A DNA stretch of 64,000 bases from Streptomyces griseus subsp. griseus (lineage in GTDB: Bacteria; Actinomycetota; Actinomycetes; Streptomycetales; Streptomycetaceae). The translations under genes were made by a program, and so were the position numbers. The notes below the pieces were generated by a model. That model worked only from the letters and a program-made list of their open reading frames with translations. It searched no databases and was not told where the DNA came from. Every line of letters begins with the position of its first letter. Positions within the stretch are counted from its first letter, which is position 1. Positions 52,019 to 61,153 of this stretch are shown piece by piece. The stretch is from positions 6,386,001 through 6,450,000 of the forward strand of contig NZ_CP032543.1 in assembly GCF_003610995.1 (NCBI RefSeq). Direction: 5' to 3'.

Positions 52019-54382
52019 TCAGCTGGTGTACGCCTCCACCTCGGAGAGCTGGGCGGCCGGCCAGCCCGTGTTGCCGGTGAACGTCAGCCGCAGATAGCGG
52101 GCCGGGGTGTCGGACAGGGTGACGGTGGCCGTGTTCCCACTCGACGGGTTGAAGGTGTAACCCGCTGATGCCTTCAGGGTGTTGTACGTGGTGTTGTCGG
52201 TGGACCCCAGCAGGCTCAGGGTCTGGGTGCGCGTCGCCCAGGCGGCCGCCGGGGGCAGCTTCAGCACCACCCGCTTCACCGCCTTCGCCGAGCCCAGGTC
52301 GACGGTGATCGACTGCGGGAAGGCGTTGTTACGGCTCTCCCAGTACGAGTCGGCGTTCCCGTCCACCGTGTTGCCCGCGCCGTACACATCGACGTGGCTG
52401 GTCGCGCTCACCGCACGCCCCTGTGCGAGGTTGCCGGTCTCCTCCGGCGGGTCGGTGGGCCCGGGCGGGTCCGTCGGGCCGCCGGAGCCGCCTCCCGGCA
52501 CACCGCCGTTGGTCCACACCGGGGCCGGCCAGACGCCCGTGCAGGCGGGCGGATCGGCGTACCAGCCGGAGTTGCCGGAGCCCCGGGTGATCTGGAAGCC
52601 CGCGCCGACACAGTTGTGGATCGGGTTGGACTGGGCGATGTGGGTCGCGACGACATCGGTGAACGTGGCCCGGCCCGGCGACTGGATCTGGAGCGCGTAG
52701 GTCCCCGCCCCGTCGATCTTCACCCGGTTGAAGTTCAGCCCGTTGCTCGCTCCCTCGATGAGGTGGATCGCCGCGTAGGAGCTGTCCAGGATCTCGGTGT
52801 CGGTGACGTTGACCGTCGCGCCCTGGATCGGTTCGTTGAGGCCGCTGAACCAGACCGCGCCGACCCCGAACTGCCAGTTGTAGTCGTTGTTCCCGGTCCG
52901 GATGAGCGTGTTGCGTGCGGCGGTGTGCGTACCCGAGACAGCCGTGCCCCGGCCCGAGTTGACCCCGGGATAGCGGTTGGCGATGTGCAGGCCACCGCCG
53001 TTGGTGATGGTGTCCGACATGACGTTGTCGGAGATCGTGATGTCCTTGCCGCCGTACGTCACGATGTTGTTCGCCAGGATCGGCAGGATGACGGTGTTGA
53101 ACGTGAACTTGTTGTTCACGTTCGGGATGTTCTCCGCCCACATGGCGAGCCCGTCGTCACCGCTGTTGCGGACGAAGGTGTTGGTGACGGTGGAGTTGGT
53201 GACGCCGTAGTGGAAGTTCACCCCGTCGGCCGTCTGGTCCAGGATCCGGGTGTTCCTCATGGTGAAGTTGTTCATCGGACCGGTCAGCCAGGCGCCGCAC
53301 TTGGTGTGCTGGAGCCAGAGGTTGTCGACCACCGAGTTCGACAGCGCGCCGCCGATGGCGTTGACCTGGTCGTCGTCGATCCGCTCGCGTATGTCACCGA
53401 TGATCGCGAAGTCCCGCAGCGTCACGTTGGAACTGCCGCCCTGGGAGGCGTACTTGCCGTAGACCCCGACAGCCTTTGAGCGGTCGGTGGGGTGCCGGCC
53501 GGTCAGCACGCTGTACCAGGGGCCCGCCCCGCGCAGCGTCACTTTGTCGACGATGATGTGGTCCTGGACCTTGAACGTGCCCTGCGGGATGTACACCTCC
53601 CGGCCCTGCGCGCGGCCCGCGTCAACCGCCGCCTGGATCTTGGCCGTGGCGTCCGCCGCGCCGGTCGGGTCGGCGCCGAAGTCGCTCACCACGTCCAGCG
53701 CCCCGGAGGGTTTGCCGATGGGCGCGGCGACCTGCTCGAAGTCGGCCAGGTCGATGGTGAAGGTCGGGGACTGCGCGGTGGAGGAGACCTGGAGGCGGAC
53801 CTTGGTGCCGGTCGGCAGGGTGGAGCCGAACATGGTCCGGGTCTCGTCGTAGAAGTGGTGCGGGTTGGTGTCACCCGGGTTGTTGTTGAACGGGTAACCC
53901 CCGTAGAACCAGCCGTACTTCGAGGTCACGGGCACGCTCTTGAGCTGCGTCCCGTTGACCCGCACGTCGATCGAGGCGTCCCGGCCCGTCCCGGCGGCGT
54001 TGTCCGGCAGCGAGTAGCGGAAGGTCATCGCGTTCGCCGGTGCGGTGAGCGTGAACTCCACGTACTCGCCGACCGCGTCGAGGGTGACGGCCTGGCGGCC
54101 CGAGGCCTCCGAGGGCAGCGAGCCGTAGAGCCGGTTCGGGCCGATGAGCGTGCCGTTGGTCGCGGCGTACTCGGCTTCGTGCTCCTTGAACGGGACGGTC
54201 GCCCCGCGTCCGGGGACGTTCAGCGGGGAGGGGGCGGGGACGGCGGCGGCAGCGGCGGGCGGCGCACCGGCCACGACGAGCGAGGTGGCGGCGGCGAGCG
54301 CGGTGAGGGCCAGCGCCAGGGAGGCGGACAGGGAACGCCGCAGGACGCGGCCGGGGCGTGGCGGTGGTGGGGGAGGGGTCAC
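52019..54382 (-). CDS. secreted GH87-type alpha-1,3-glucanase (mycodextranase family) with C-terminal discoidin domain
   Basis: The 787-aa protein has a signal peptide (RRSLSASLALALTALAAATSLVV...AAAAA, cleavage near 45-48), an N-terminal CBM6/35-like domain (about 60-215), a right-handed beta-helix catalytic domain (about 225-610) and an F5/8-type (discoidin) carbohydrate-binding domain at the end after a PTDPPGPTDPPEE linker. In the helix, TADGVNFH and SGDDGLAMW hold three Asp that match the catalytic triad of GH87. Alpha-1,3-glucan is a fungal cell-wall and biofilm polymer, so it probably degrades fungal walls in soil. It is monocistronic. Confidence 0.85.
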   Translation of the reverse strand: MTPPPPPPRPGRVLRRSLSASLALALTALAAATSLVVAGAPPAAAAAVPAPSPLNVPGRGATVPFKEHEAEYAATNGTLIGPNRLYGSLPSEASGRQAVTLDAVGEYVEFTLTAPANAMTFRYSLPDNAAGTGRDASIDVRVNGTQLKSVPVTSKYGWFYGGYPFNNNPGDTNPHHFYDETRTMFGSTLPTGTKVRLQVSSTAQSPTFTIDLADFEQVAAPIGKPSGALDVVSDFGADPTGAADATAKIQAAVDAGRAQGREVYIPQGTFKVQDHIIVDKVTLRGAGPWYSVLTGRHPTDRSKAVGVYGKYASQGGSSNVTLRDFAIIGDIRERIDDDQVNAIGGALSNSVVDNLWLQHTKCGAWLTGPMNNFTMRNTRILDQTADGVNFHYGVTNSTVTNTFVRNSGDDGLAMWAENIPNVNNKFTFNTVILPILANNIVTYGGKDITISDNVMSDTITNGGGLHIANRYPGVNSGRGTAVSGTHTAARNTLIRTGNNDYNWQFGVGAVWFSGLNEPIQGATVNVTDTEILDSSYAAIHLIEGASNGLNFNRVKIDGAGTYALQIQSPGRATFTDVVATHIAQSNPIHNCVGAGFQITRGSGNSGWYADPPACTGVWPAPVWTNGGVPGGGSGGPTDPPGPTDPPEETGNLAQGRAVSATSHVDVYGAGNTVDGNADSYWESRNNAFPQSITVDLGSAKAVKRVVLKLPPAAAWATRTQTLSLLGSTDNTTYNTLKASAGYTFNPSSGNTATVTLSDTPARYLRLTFTGNTGWPAAQLSEVEAYTS

Positions 54383-54461
54383 GGGAGGTCCGTCCTTGCG
54401 GCTCGGGGGCTCTGCGGACGCCCTGAGGCTAAGAGCATCCCCGCAAGGAAGTCTATGCCGC

Positions 54462-54497
54462 TGCGCAAAATATTGCCCTGGACGCTCAAATTTGCGA
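54462..54497. promoter_or_regulatory. AT-rich palindromic segments upstream of the GH87 gene
   Basis: TGCGCAAAATATTGCC (54462-54477) and CGCTCAAATTTGCGA (54483-54497) are imperfect palindromes in AT-rich patches, 80-115 bp from the GH87 start. They may be binding sites for a sugar-responsive regulator. Confidence 0.35.
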
Positions 54498-54565
54498 CTC
54501 AGGGTGCGATATGGCGGCCCCTCACACCCGACGGGCCCTCAACGGCCCCGGAGCGGCCGACTTGA

Positions 54566-56719
54566 TCAGACCTCGCGCCCGTCCATTCCGAGGTACCGGA
54601 AACGCCCGCGCTCCACGCGGTAGATGAAGACCCCGGTGCCCGTGTACATCCCGTTGGCGGCCTCGAACGCATAGCTCTTGGACACGCCCTTGTACCGCGT
54701 CGACCGCAGCACGGGCAGCATGTCCTGCCGTGTCACGCTCTCCCGGCCCAGCCCCTCCGCGCAGGCCGCGATCAGCCCGACCGCGTCGTAGGCCTCGGCG
54801 GCCAGCAGCGGCGGCTCACCGTCGAAGCGCTCGCGGTACGCGGCGGCGAAGGCGCGCACGGAAGGCACGGAGGCGGGGTCGGCGGCCGTCGACACGACCA
54901 GCCACCCCGCCGCGTCCTCGCCCGCCTCCGCCAGGAACCGGGGATCGTGCACGGCCTGGGTTCCGATCCGCGGCCCCCGGAACCCCGCCTTCGCCAGCGC
55001 CCGCGCCAACCGGCCGGCATCCCGCCATCCGCCCCCGTACACCACCGCGTCCGGCTTCTTCGCGACGATCCGCTCCGCCTCGGCGTCCAGGTCACGGGTG
55101 CCCTCCCGGACCGTCTCCGCGAGGACCGTCCGGCCGTTGCCCCGCAGCCCCGCGTCCAGGAACCGCGTGGTCTGGCGGCCGTACTCCGTCCCGTCGTCCA
55201 CCAGCGCCACGGTGTCCAGTCCGTTCGCGCCCAGGAACTGCGCCACCGGCAGCATCTGCATGTCGTTGCGCGGCCGGGCGCAGAGGAAGACGCGGTTGAG
55301 GTTCCGCGTGTCCCCGTCGACCACGCTCAGCAGCGGCAAGGCCGCCTCGTCGTACGCCACCAGCGCCTCGCGCGCCGCGTCCGCGCCGGTCGCCCCGATC
55401 GCCGCCACCAGCAGCGGGTCCTCGGCGAACCTCCGTACCGCCGCCTTCGCCCGCGCCTCCTCGCCGCCGTCGTCGGCCGCGACCAGACGCAGCGTGAACG
55501 GCGCGTCCTTACGGGCGTTGTGCTCCGCGACCGCCAGCAGCGCCGCCCGCTCCTGGCCCGTGCCGATGGCCGCCGAGGGGCCGCTGAGGTCGGCCTGGAG
55601 TCCGATGCGCAGCTCGGGCCGGGCGGCGGCCTTGTCGCCTTCCCCTTCGCCGCCCGGGTCCTTCTCGTCCCCGAACGCCGTGGCGAGCCAGGCGGTGGTG
55701 CCGCCCGCCGCCGCGAGGACCGCGCCCCCGGTGACGTAGGCGAGGAACCGCCGCCGCCCGGGGACCGGCACGGCCGTGGTGTCCCGGCTCCCGGCGCCCG
55801 TCGCCACCGTGGAACCGACGTCCAGGCTGGTCGCCTCGATGTCGGGCAGGGCCAGCATCCGCGCCGACCGCTCGGCGATCAGATGGGTCACCGGGCCGGG
55901 CAGCCAGCTGCCGCCCGACGCGTCCTCGGCGAACGCCCGCCGGATGTCCCCGGAGGTCGGCCGCCCCTCCGGCTCCTTCGACAGGCACCCCTCCACCACG
56001 GGCCGCAGTCCGGACGGCAGCGCGCCCAGATCCGCCGGGTCGTGCACCGTACGGAAGAGCATCGCCTCGACCGGGCCGCTGCCGAACGGGCGCCCGCCGG
56101 TCGCCGCGTACACCAGGACACAGCCCAGCGAGAAGATGTCGCTCGGCGGGCCGATCCGTCGCCCCTGCGCCTGCTCCGGCGAGAGGAAGCCGGGCGAGCC
56201 GACGATCGCGTCCGTCGCCGTGAGGACCGTGTCGTCCAGGGCCCGCGCGATCCCGAAGTCGATCAGCCGGGGGCCGTCGAGACCCAGCAGGACGTTCCCG
56301 GGTTTCACATCGCGGTGGACGAGCCCCGCCCCGTGGACGGCCTCCAGCGCCTCCGCCAGCATCGACCCCAGCGCCCGGACACTGCGCTCGGGCAGCGGCG
56401 CCCCGCTGCCCACGGCCTCGCTCAGCGCCGGCCCCGGCACGAACTCGGTGGCCAGCCACGGCGCCGCCGCCTCGGTGTCGGCGTCGACCACCGGCACCGC
56501 CCACCGGTTGCGCACCTGCCGGGCGATCGCCACCTCGCGCCGGAACCGGGTGCGGAACCCGGCGTCGTCCGCGTACTCGGCCCGGATCAGCTTGATGGCC
56601 ACCAGCGCGCCGCCGGGCGACCGCCCCAGCAGCACCACGCCCATGCCCCCGGCGCCGAGCCGGCCGAGGATGCGGTACCCGGCGATCCGCGCCGGGTCCG
56701 TGGAACGGAGCGGTTCCAT
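54566..56719 (-). CDS. Ser/Thr protein kinase with Liv-type extracellular ligand-binding domain
   Basis: The 717-aa protein has an N-terminal Hanks-type kinase (about 14-275: LGAGGMG, catalytic lysine K43 in VAIKLI, HRDVKPGN, IDFGIA, GSPGFLSPEQ), a single transmembrane segment near 325-350 (FLAYVTGGAVLAAAGGTTAWL) and a C-terminal type I periplasmic-binding domain (about 370-715, RIGLQADLSGPSAAIG and YGRQTT). The outer domain is like LivJ/UrtA amino-acid binding proteins, so the kinase probably senses an extracellular solute, perhaps one imported by the Liv operon 3 kb away. Confidence 0.9.
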   Translation of the reverse strand: MEPLRSTDPARIAGYRILGRLGAGGMGVVLLGRSPGGALVAIKLIRAEYADDAGFRTRFRREVAIARQVRNRWAVPVVDADTEAAAPWLATEFVPGPALSEAVGSGAPLPERSVRALGSMLAEALEAVHGAGLVHRDVKPGNVLLGLDGPRLIDFGIARALDDTVLTATDAIVGSPGFLSPEQAQGRRIGPPSDIFSLGCVLVYAATGGRPFGSGPVEAMLFRTVHDPADLGALPSGLRPVVEGCLSKEPEGRPTSGDIRRAFAEDASGGSWLPGPVTHLIAERSARMLALPDIEATSLDVGSTVATGAGSRDTTAVPVPGRRRFLAYVTGGAVLAAAGGTTAWLATAFGDEKDPGGEGEGDKAAARPELRIGLQADLSGPSAAIGTGQERAALLAVAEHNARKDAPFTLRLVAADDGGEEARAKAAVRRFAEDPLLVAAIGATGADAAREALVAYDEAALPLLSVVDGDTRNLNRVFLCARPRNDMQMLPVAQFLGANGLDTVALVDDGTEYGRQTTRFLDAGLRGNGRTVLAETVREGTRDLDAEAERIVAKKPDAVVYGGGWRDAGRLARALAKAGFRGPRIGTQAVHDPRFLAEAGEDAAGWLVVSTAADPASVPSVRAFAAAYRERFDGEPPLLAAEAYDAVGLIAACAEGLGRESVTRQDMLPVLRSTRYKGVSKSYAFEAANGMYTGTGVFIYRVERGRFRYLGMDGREV

Positions 56720-56787
56720 CAGCGGTTACATCCCTGAATCGTGTCGTGCGCCCGAGGACGCTCTCGCCAACAGGACCGGTTCTACGG

Positions 56788-57630
56788 TCACTTCAGTTCC
56801 AACTCGACGCGGTAGAGCACCTTGGCGCCGCCCTCGGCGGCGATCCGCAGCAGGTCGGTGGTCTCGTACCCCTTGGCGCCCTTGACCGAGACCGCCGTTG
56901 TGACCGGGCCGATCCGGGACTTGGACCAGACGTAGTCCTGCGTCCCGCCCGAGCCGGGACCGGTGTACCCCCCGGCCTCGAAGAGCGAGGCGTCCGCGTT
57001 GCGCACGTCCTTCTGGTCGAACTGGAGCGACATCAGTCCGCTCAGCCGCTGCCCGCCGCCCAGCTCCTGCGACGGGCAGCGGAAGCTCTCCTGGACGGTG
57101 TCCTTGATCTCCCGGTCGGCGCCCTCCACGGTCTTGTGCACCGTGACGGTCACCGACCCCCGGACCCGCCCCTTGCCGTCCTTCGCCGGGACGTCGAGGC
57201 GCCGGGTGAAGGAGTCCAGCACGCCGCCGGGCAGCGCGCTCCGGCTCCAGACACAGGAATCGGCCAGTACGGTCCAGGTCCCGGCGGTCTCGTACGGCGT
57301 GCCGCGCACCATGCCCGACGTCCAGTCGGCCTCCCCGAGCGCGGCATTACGCGTCAGCTTGCGGGCCTCGGCCGCCGTCCTCGGGACCCGGGCCGGGTCC
57401 GGGGTGAACTCGTAGGCGCTCGGCAGCGCGCCCGGCTCCTTGGTCTCCGCGGGCTTCTTCGGCTCAGGCGTCCCGGACGGGTCCACCGGCTCCCCGGCCT
57501 GCCGCACGGAGTTCGACGGCTTCGGATCCTCCCCGGCCTTCGTCCCCGCGTTCCCGCACCCCGCCAGCAGGGCCCCCGTCGCCGCGACCGCCACCACACG
57601 TGCCCCGTTGCGCCTGTACTTCGTCATCAT
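56788..57630 (-). CDS. hypothetical lipoprotein
   Basis: The 280-aa protein has a lipoprotein signal (AVAATGALLAGCGNAG, lipobox LAGC) and a Pro/Glu/Lys-rich linker followed by a mixed alpha-beta domain with WTVLADSCVWSR and ESFRCPSQELGG, two cysteines likely to be bonded. No family recognised. It may be exported and anchored outside the membrane. The MMTKY start has a second ATG; GGGGG is upstream. It is encoded next to, and on the same strand as, the receptor kinase gene. Confidence 0.75.
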   Translation of the reverse strand: MMTKYRRNGARVVAVAATGALLAGCGNAGTKAGEDPKPSNSVRQAGEPVDPSGTPEPKKPAETKEPGALPSAYEFTPDPARVPRTAAEARKLTRNAALGEADWTSGMVRGTPYETAGTWTVLADSCVWSRSALPGGVLDSFTRRLDVPAKDGKGRVRGSVTVTVHKTVEGADREIKDTVQESFRCPSQELGGGQRLSGLMSLQFDQKDVRNADASLFEAGGYTGPGSGGTQDYVWSKSRIGPVTTAVSVKGAKGYETTDLLRIAAEGGAKVLYRVELELK

Positions 57631-57738
57631 CGGACCCCCGTCGTCCCCCTGCCCCGCGCCCCGCCCGAGTCGTCGGTGCGTCGGGTGCGAGGTGATTCTA
57701 GAAGCCCGGCGCGCCGGTTTGACGGAGAGGCGGTACTC

Positions 57739-58139
57739 ATGCGGCTGCCGGAACTTCTCAGCCACCGGGAGGGGTTCACCTCTGGTGCGGAGGTGCGGGC
57801 CGTGGTATGTACCGCCGCCAGCGGGCCCCTCGTGGCTGAAATCAGGCCATGGCGGGCGGTCGGAACCCCCGTACAGCAGGGGTGGAGGCCAAGCCCGCCT
57901 TCGTCACCGTCCACGGCGGGCTCCCGCCGCCGGGTGCCACCCGGCTCCTGGTGGGACTGCGTCTGCGGCTCCACCACCGCAGCCGAGGCCCGCCGGGGCC
58001 GCGGCACCGAGGACGCCCGCGCCCAACGCGGCCTCGCCGAAGCCGGCGCCCCGCACCCGGCCACGGCGACTTCCTCGCCCGCTCCGGCCCCCTGCGCGCC
58101 GAGCTGATCCGGAGCCTGGAACCCCGCGACACCGCCTGA
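57739..58139 (+). pseudogene. small gene disrupted by three one-base changes
   Basis: The start MRLPELLSHREGFTSGAEV (ATG 57739, GAGAGG upstream) and the end DFLARSGPLRAELIRSLEPRDTA (stop at 58137-58139) are in different frames. Third-position GC bias switches frame at G/C runs at 57879-57882, 57953-57955 and 58056-58058. Adding, removing and adding one base respectively gives a continuous frame of about 133 codons with a CVCG motif. I do not recognise the product. It may be a real relic or have several consensus errors. Nothing else is seen between 57631 and 58216. Confidence 0.4.
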
Positions 58140-58160
58140 CGCGAGTGCCCCGGAACGCAC

Positions 58161-58194
58161 GAAGGCCCGGATGCCGGGGAGCATCCGGGCCTTC
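58161..58194. terminator. bidirectional terminator beyond pssA
   Basis: GAAGGCCCGGATGC (58161-58174) pairs with GCATCCGGGCCTTC (58181-58194), a perfect 14-bp stem with a 6-nt loop, 23 bp past the pssA stop and 22 bp after the disrupted small gene. Confidence 0.85.
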
Positions 58195-58216
58195 GCCCCG
58201 TTCTCTGTCCCTGCCG

Positions 58217-59077
58217 CTACGGGTGCTGCGCCGCCCGCGCCTCGCGCCGGTTGTCACGGAACGTGTTCACCCGTCGCGCCGTGGCGAAGAGCGGGATCAC
58301 CGCACCGAGGACGACCTGGAGCGCACAGCCGGTCTGGAGCAGCAGCTGACCGCCCGGCGCGTCGAACGCCCACGCCGCGAGCAGCCCCATCGCACCGACG
58401 ATCCAGCTGAGCATCGCCACCGCGAGGATGCCCCGCGGCTTCGGGTACTCGACCCGGCTCACCATCAGCCACGCCACTCCGATGATCGCGAGCAGCGTCG
58501 GGACGAAGGGCAGCTCCAGGAGCACGATCGAGACGACCGTCAGCGCTCCGAAGGGGCTCGGCATGCCCTGGAACATGCCGTCCTTCAAGGTCACACAGGA
58601 GAATCTCGCCAGCCTGAGCACCACCGCCAGCAGCACGACGATCGCCGCCAGTGCCGACACCCGCTGATGGGCGTCGTCCGCGACCATCCCGTACACGAGC
58701 ACGAAGTAGGCCGGGGCGAGCCCGAAGCTGATGAGGTCGGAGAGGTTGTCCAGCTCGGCCCCCATCGGCGAGGAGCGCAGCTTGCGTGCCACGAGCCCGT
58801 CGAAGAGGTCGAAGATCGCCGCCATCAGCATGAGGATCACGGCGGTGGCCGCCGAGTGGCGGGCCATCCCCGTCTCCTCGCTGCCCGTGAGGTGCGGGAT
58901 GAGGATTCCGGTGGTGGTGAAGTACACCGCCATGAATCCGCACGTGGCGTTACCGAGGGTGAGCGTGTCCGCTATCGACAGCCGCATCGACAGCGGCATG
59001 TCCTCCGCGTCCGTGTCGCTCGCCTCGTCGGCCTCGGGAACCCAGTCGGCCTGGGTATCGGGATCAACTACGGTCAA
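58217..59077 (-). CDS. pssA: CDP-diacylglycerol-serine O-phosphatidyltransferase
   Basis: The 286-aa membrane protein has the CDP-alcohol phosphotransferase motif DG-x2-AR-x8-G-x3-D-x3-D (DGLVARKLRSSPMGAELDN, then LSD) and about seven to eight helices. It makes phosphatidylserine from CDP-diacylglycerol and serine. The start overlaps the psd stop (about 14 bases), so psd and pssA are co-transcribed. The psd-pssA pair next to an ethylmalonyl-CoA operon is a common streptomycete arrangement. Confidence 0.93.
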   Translation of the reverse strand: MTVVDPDTQADWVPEADEASDTDAEDMPLSMRLSIADTLTLGNATCGFMAVYFTTTGILIPHLTGSEETGMARHSAATAVILMLMAAIFDLFDGLVARKLRSSPMGAELDNLSDLISFGLAPAYFVLVYGMVADDAHQRVSALAAIVVLLAVVLRLARFSCVTLKDGMFQGMPSPFGALTVVSIVLLELPFVPTLLAIIGVAWLMVSRVEYPKPRGILAVAMLSWIVGAMGLLAAWAFDAPGGQLLLQTGCALQVVLGAVIPLFATARRVNTFRDNRREARAAQHP

Positions 59078-59711
59078 TTCGAGTCACCCCCGCGGTAGTG
59101 GCCTGGCCGACCTCGACCGCGACATCGATACCTTCCGGAAGGTAGATGTCCACGCGCGAGCCGAAGCGGATCAGGCCGATGCGCTCGCCCTGCTCCACCT
59201 TCGTGCCCTGCGGGAGGTACGGCACGATCCGACGGGCGACCGCTCCCGCGATCTGCACCATCTCGATGTCGCCGAGCTCGGTGTCGAAGTGCCAGACAAC
59301 GCGCTCGTTGTTCTCGCTCTCCTTGTTGAACGCCGGAACGAAGCCGCCCGGGATGTGCTCGACCGACGTCACGGTGCCCGCCAGCGGCGCGCGGTTGACG
59401 TGGACGTTGAGCGGGCTCATGAAGATCGCGACCCGGGTACGCCCGTCCTTCCACGGCATGATGCTCTGCACCACACCGTCGGCCGGGGAGATGACCCGGC
59501 CCTCGGCGATCTCGCGCTCGGGGTCACGGAAGAACCACAGCATGCCCGCCGCGAGCGCGGTGGTGGGCACGGCCACTGCCGCCCAGCGCCCGGACTTGCG
59601 GGCGCGGGCGAGGCTGAGGGCCGCGGTGGCGACGGTCGGAAGGAGCCACGGCGATGCTCCGCGTGCGATGCGGACCCCGCCGCGGTTTGCGGAGGTAGGG
59701 CTGTCGGGCAT
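59064..59711 (-). CDS. psd: phosphatidylserine decarboxylase
   Basis: The 215-aa short form of phosphatidylserine decarboxylase has the pyruvoyl-forming cleavage site RFGSRVD (Ser near 190), with the prosthetic group made from that serine. FMSPLNVHVNRAP and the preceding ISPADGVVQ are core motifs. It converts phosphatidylserine to phosphatidylethanolamine. ATG at 59711 has GAAGG upstream. First gene of the psd-pssA pair. Confidence 0.93.
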   Translation of the reverse strand: MPDSPTSANRGGVRIARGASPWLLPTVATAALSLARARKSGRWAAVAVPTTALAAGMLWFFRDPEREIAEGRVISPADGVVQSIMPWKDGRTRVAIFMSPLNVHVNRAPLAGTVTSVEHIPGGFVPAFNKESENNERVVWHFDTELGDIEMVQIAGAVARRIVPYLPQGTKVEQGERIGLIRFGSRVDIYLPEGIDVAVEVGQATTAGVTRIDRS

Positions 59712-59891
59712 GAATGACCTTCGTAGCGGATGATGCCGCGCTGGCAACGGGGGACGGCGGCTTTCCGAAGATGCTATCGGTTGCCGGGCGCAACTGGGCA
59801 AGCCAGCAGCCGAGTCGGACTGTCGTACGGTCCCCGCCGGGGGTGACCCGGTGTGATGTTCTTCGCCACCAAATCACCTCGAAAGGGACAA

Positions 59892-61106
59892 TCAGCCCTG
59901 GAATCGGTACTCCTCCAGGAGGCGCCGGCCAATGATCATTTTCTGGATCTCGGCGGTACCTTCACCGATCAGCAGCATCGGGGCCTCGCGGTAGAGGCGC
60001 TCGATCTCGTACTCCTTGGAGAAGCCGTAGCCGCCGTGGATACGGAAGGCGTCCTCGACGACTTCCTTGCAGTACTCGGAGGCGAGGTACTTCGCCATCC
60101 CTGCCTCCAGGTCGTTCCGTTCCCCGGAGTCCTTTTTGCGTGCCGCGTTCACCATCATCGCATGGGCGGCCTCGACCTTGGTGGCCATTTCGGCCAATTT
60201 GAACTGGATCGCCTGGTGCTGGGCGATCGGTTTGCCGAAGGTGTGGCGCTGCTGGGCGTATGAAACGCCCAGCTCGAATGCACGTTGTGCGACGCCGCAA
60301 CCACGCGCGGCGACATTTACCCGGCCGACCTCGACACCGTCCATCATTTGGTAAAACCCTCGGCCGGTCGTGCCCCCGAGGACTCGATTGGCCGGAATGC
60401 GCAGGTCGTCCATGATGAGCTCGGTCGTGTCGACGCCCTTGTACCCCATCTTGTCGATCTTCCCGGGGATGGTCAGGCCGGGCCGGACCTCTCCGAAGCC
60501 GGCTTCCTTCTCGATCAGGAAGGTCGTCATCGACTTGTGGGGCGCGGTGGCTGTTTCTTCGCTGGAGTGGCCTTCGTCACTTCGGCAGAGAACAGCCACC
60601 AGAGTCGAGGTTCCGCCGTTCGTCAGCCACATCTTCTGGCCGTTGAGGACGTACTCGTCGCCGTCCCTGACGCCCTTCGACGTGATCGCCGAGACGTCCG
60701 AGCCGAGCGCCGGCTCCGACATCGAGAAGGCGCCCCGCACCTCACCGAGCGCCATGCGCGGCAGGAACGTGTCCTTCTGCTCCTGGGTGCCGTGCTGCTT
60801 GAGCATGTAGGCCACGATGAAATGCGTGTTGATGATCCCGGACACGCTCATCCAGCCGCGCGCGATCTCCTCCACACAGAGCGCATAGGTGAGCAGCGAC
60901 TCACCCAGACCCCCGTACTCCTCGGGGATCATCAGCCCGAACAGGCCGAGTTCCTTGAGCCCCTCCACGATTTCCGTGGGGTACTCGTCGCGGTGCTCCA
61001 GCTGGGTCGCGACCGGAATGATCTCCTTGTCGACGAAATCCCGGACCGTGGAGAGGATTTCCCGCTGGATGTCGTTCAGGCCGGCTGTCTGGGCGAGTCG
61101 CGTCAT
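59892..61106 (-). CDS. acyl-CoA dehydrogenase, probable methylsuccinyl-CoA dehydrogenase of the ethylmalonyl-CoA pathway
   Basis: The 404-aa protein has the acyl-CoA dehydrogenase fold: FSMSEPALGSDVSAI (FAD/substrate), QRHTFGKPIAQHQ and IHGGYGFSKEYEIERLYREA, with catalytic Glu in GEGTAEIQ near 388. In streptomycetes this gene downstream of mch, mclA and meaA is the likely (2S)-methylsuccinyl-CoA dehydrogenase, oxidising to mesaconyl-CoA. It needs EtfAB as electron acceptor; etfBA is elsewhere in this window. It follows mch by 47 bp. Confidence 0.88.
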   Translation of the reverse strand: MTRLAQTAGLNDIQREILSTVRDFVDKEIIPVATQLEHRDEYPTEIVEGLKELGLFGLMIPEEYGGLGESLLTYALCVEEIARGWMSVSGIINTHFIVAYMLKQHGTQEQKDTFLPRMALGEVRGAFSMSEPALGSDVSAITSKGVRDGDEYVLNGQKMWLTNGGTSTLVAVLCRSDEGHSSEETATAPHKSMTTFLIEKEAGFGEVRPGLTIPGKIDKMGYKGVDTTELIMDDLRIPANRVLGGTTGRGFYQMMDGVEVGRVNVAARGCGVAQRAFELGVSYAQQRHTFGKPIAQHQAIQFKLAEMATKVEAAHAMMVNAARKKDSGERNDLEAGMAKYLASEYCKEVVEDAFRIHGGYGFSKEYEIERLYREAPMLLIGEGTAEIQKMIIGRRLLEEYRFQG

Positions 61107-61153
61107 GGCTGCTTCTCCTGTGGCTTCACGCGGTTTTTGGTGGGACGACGCGC

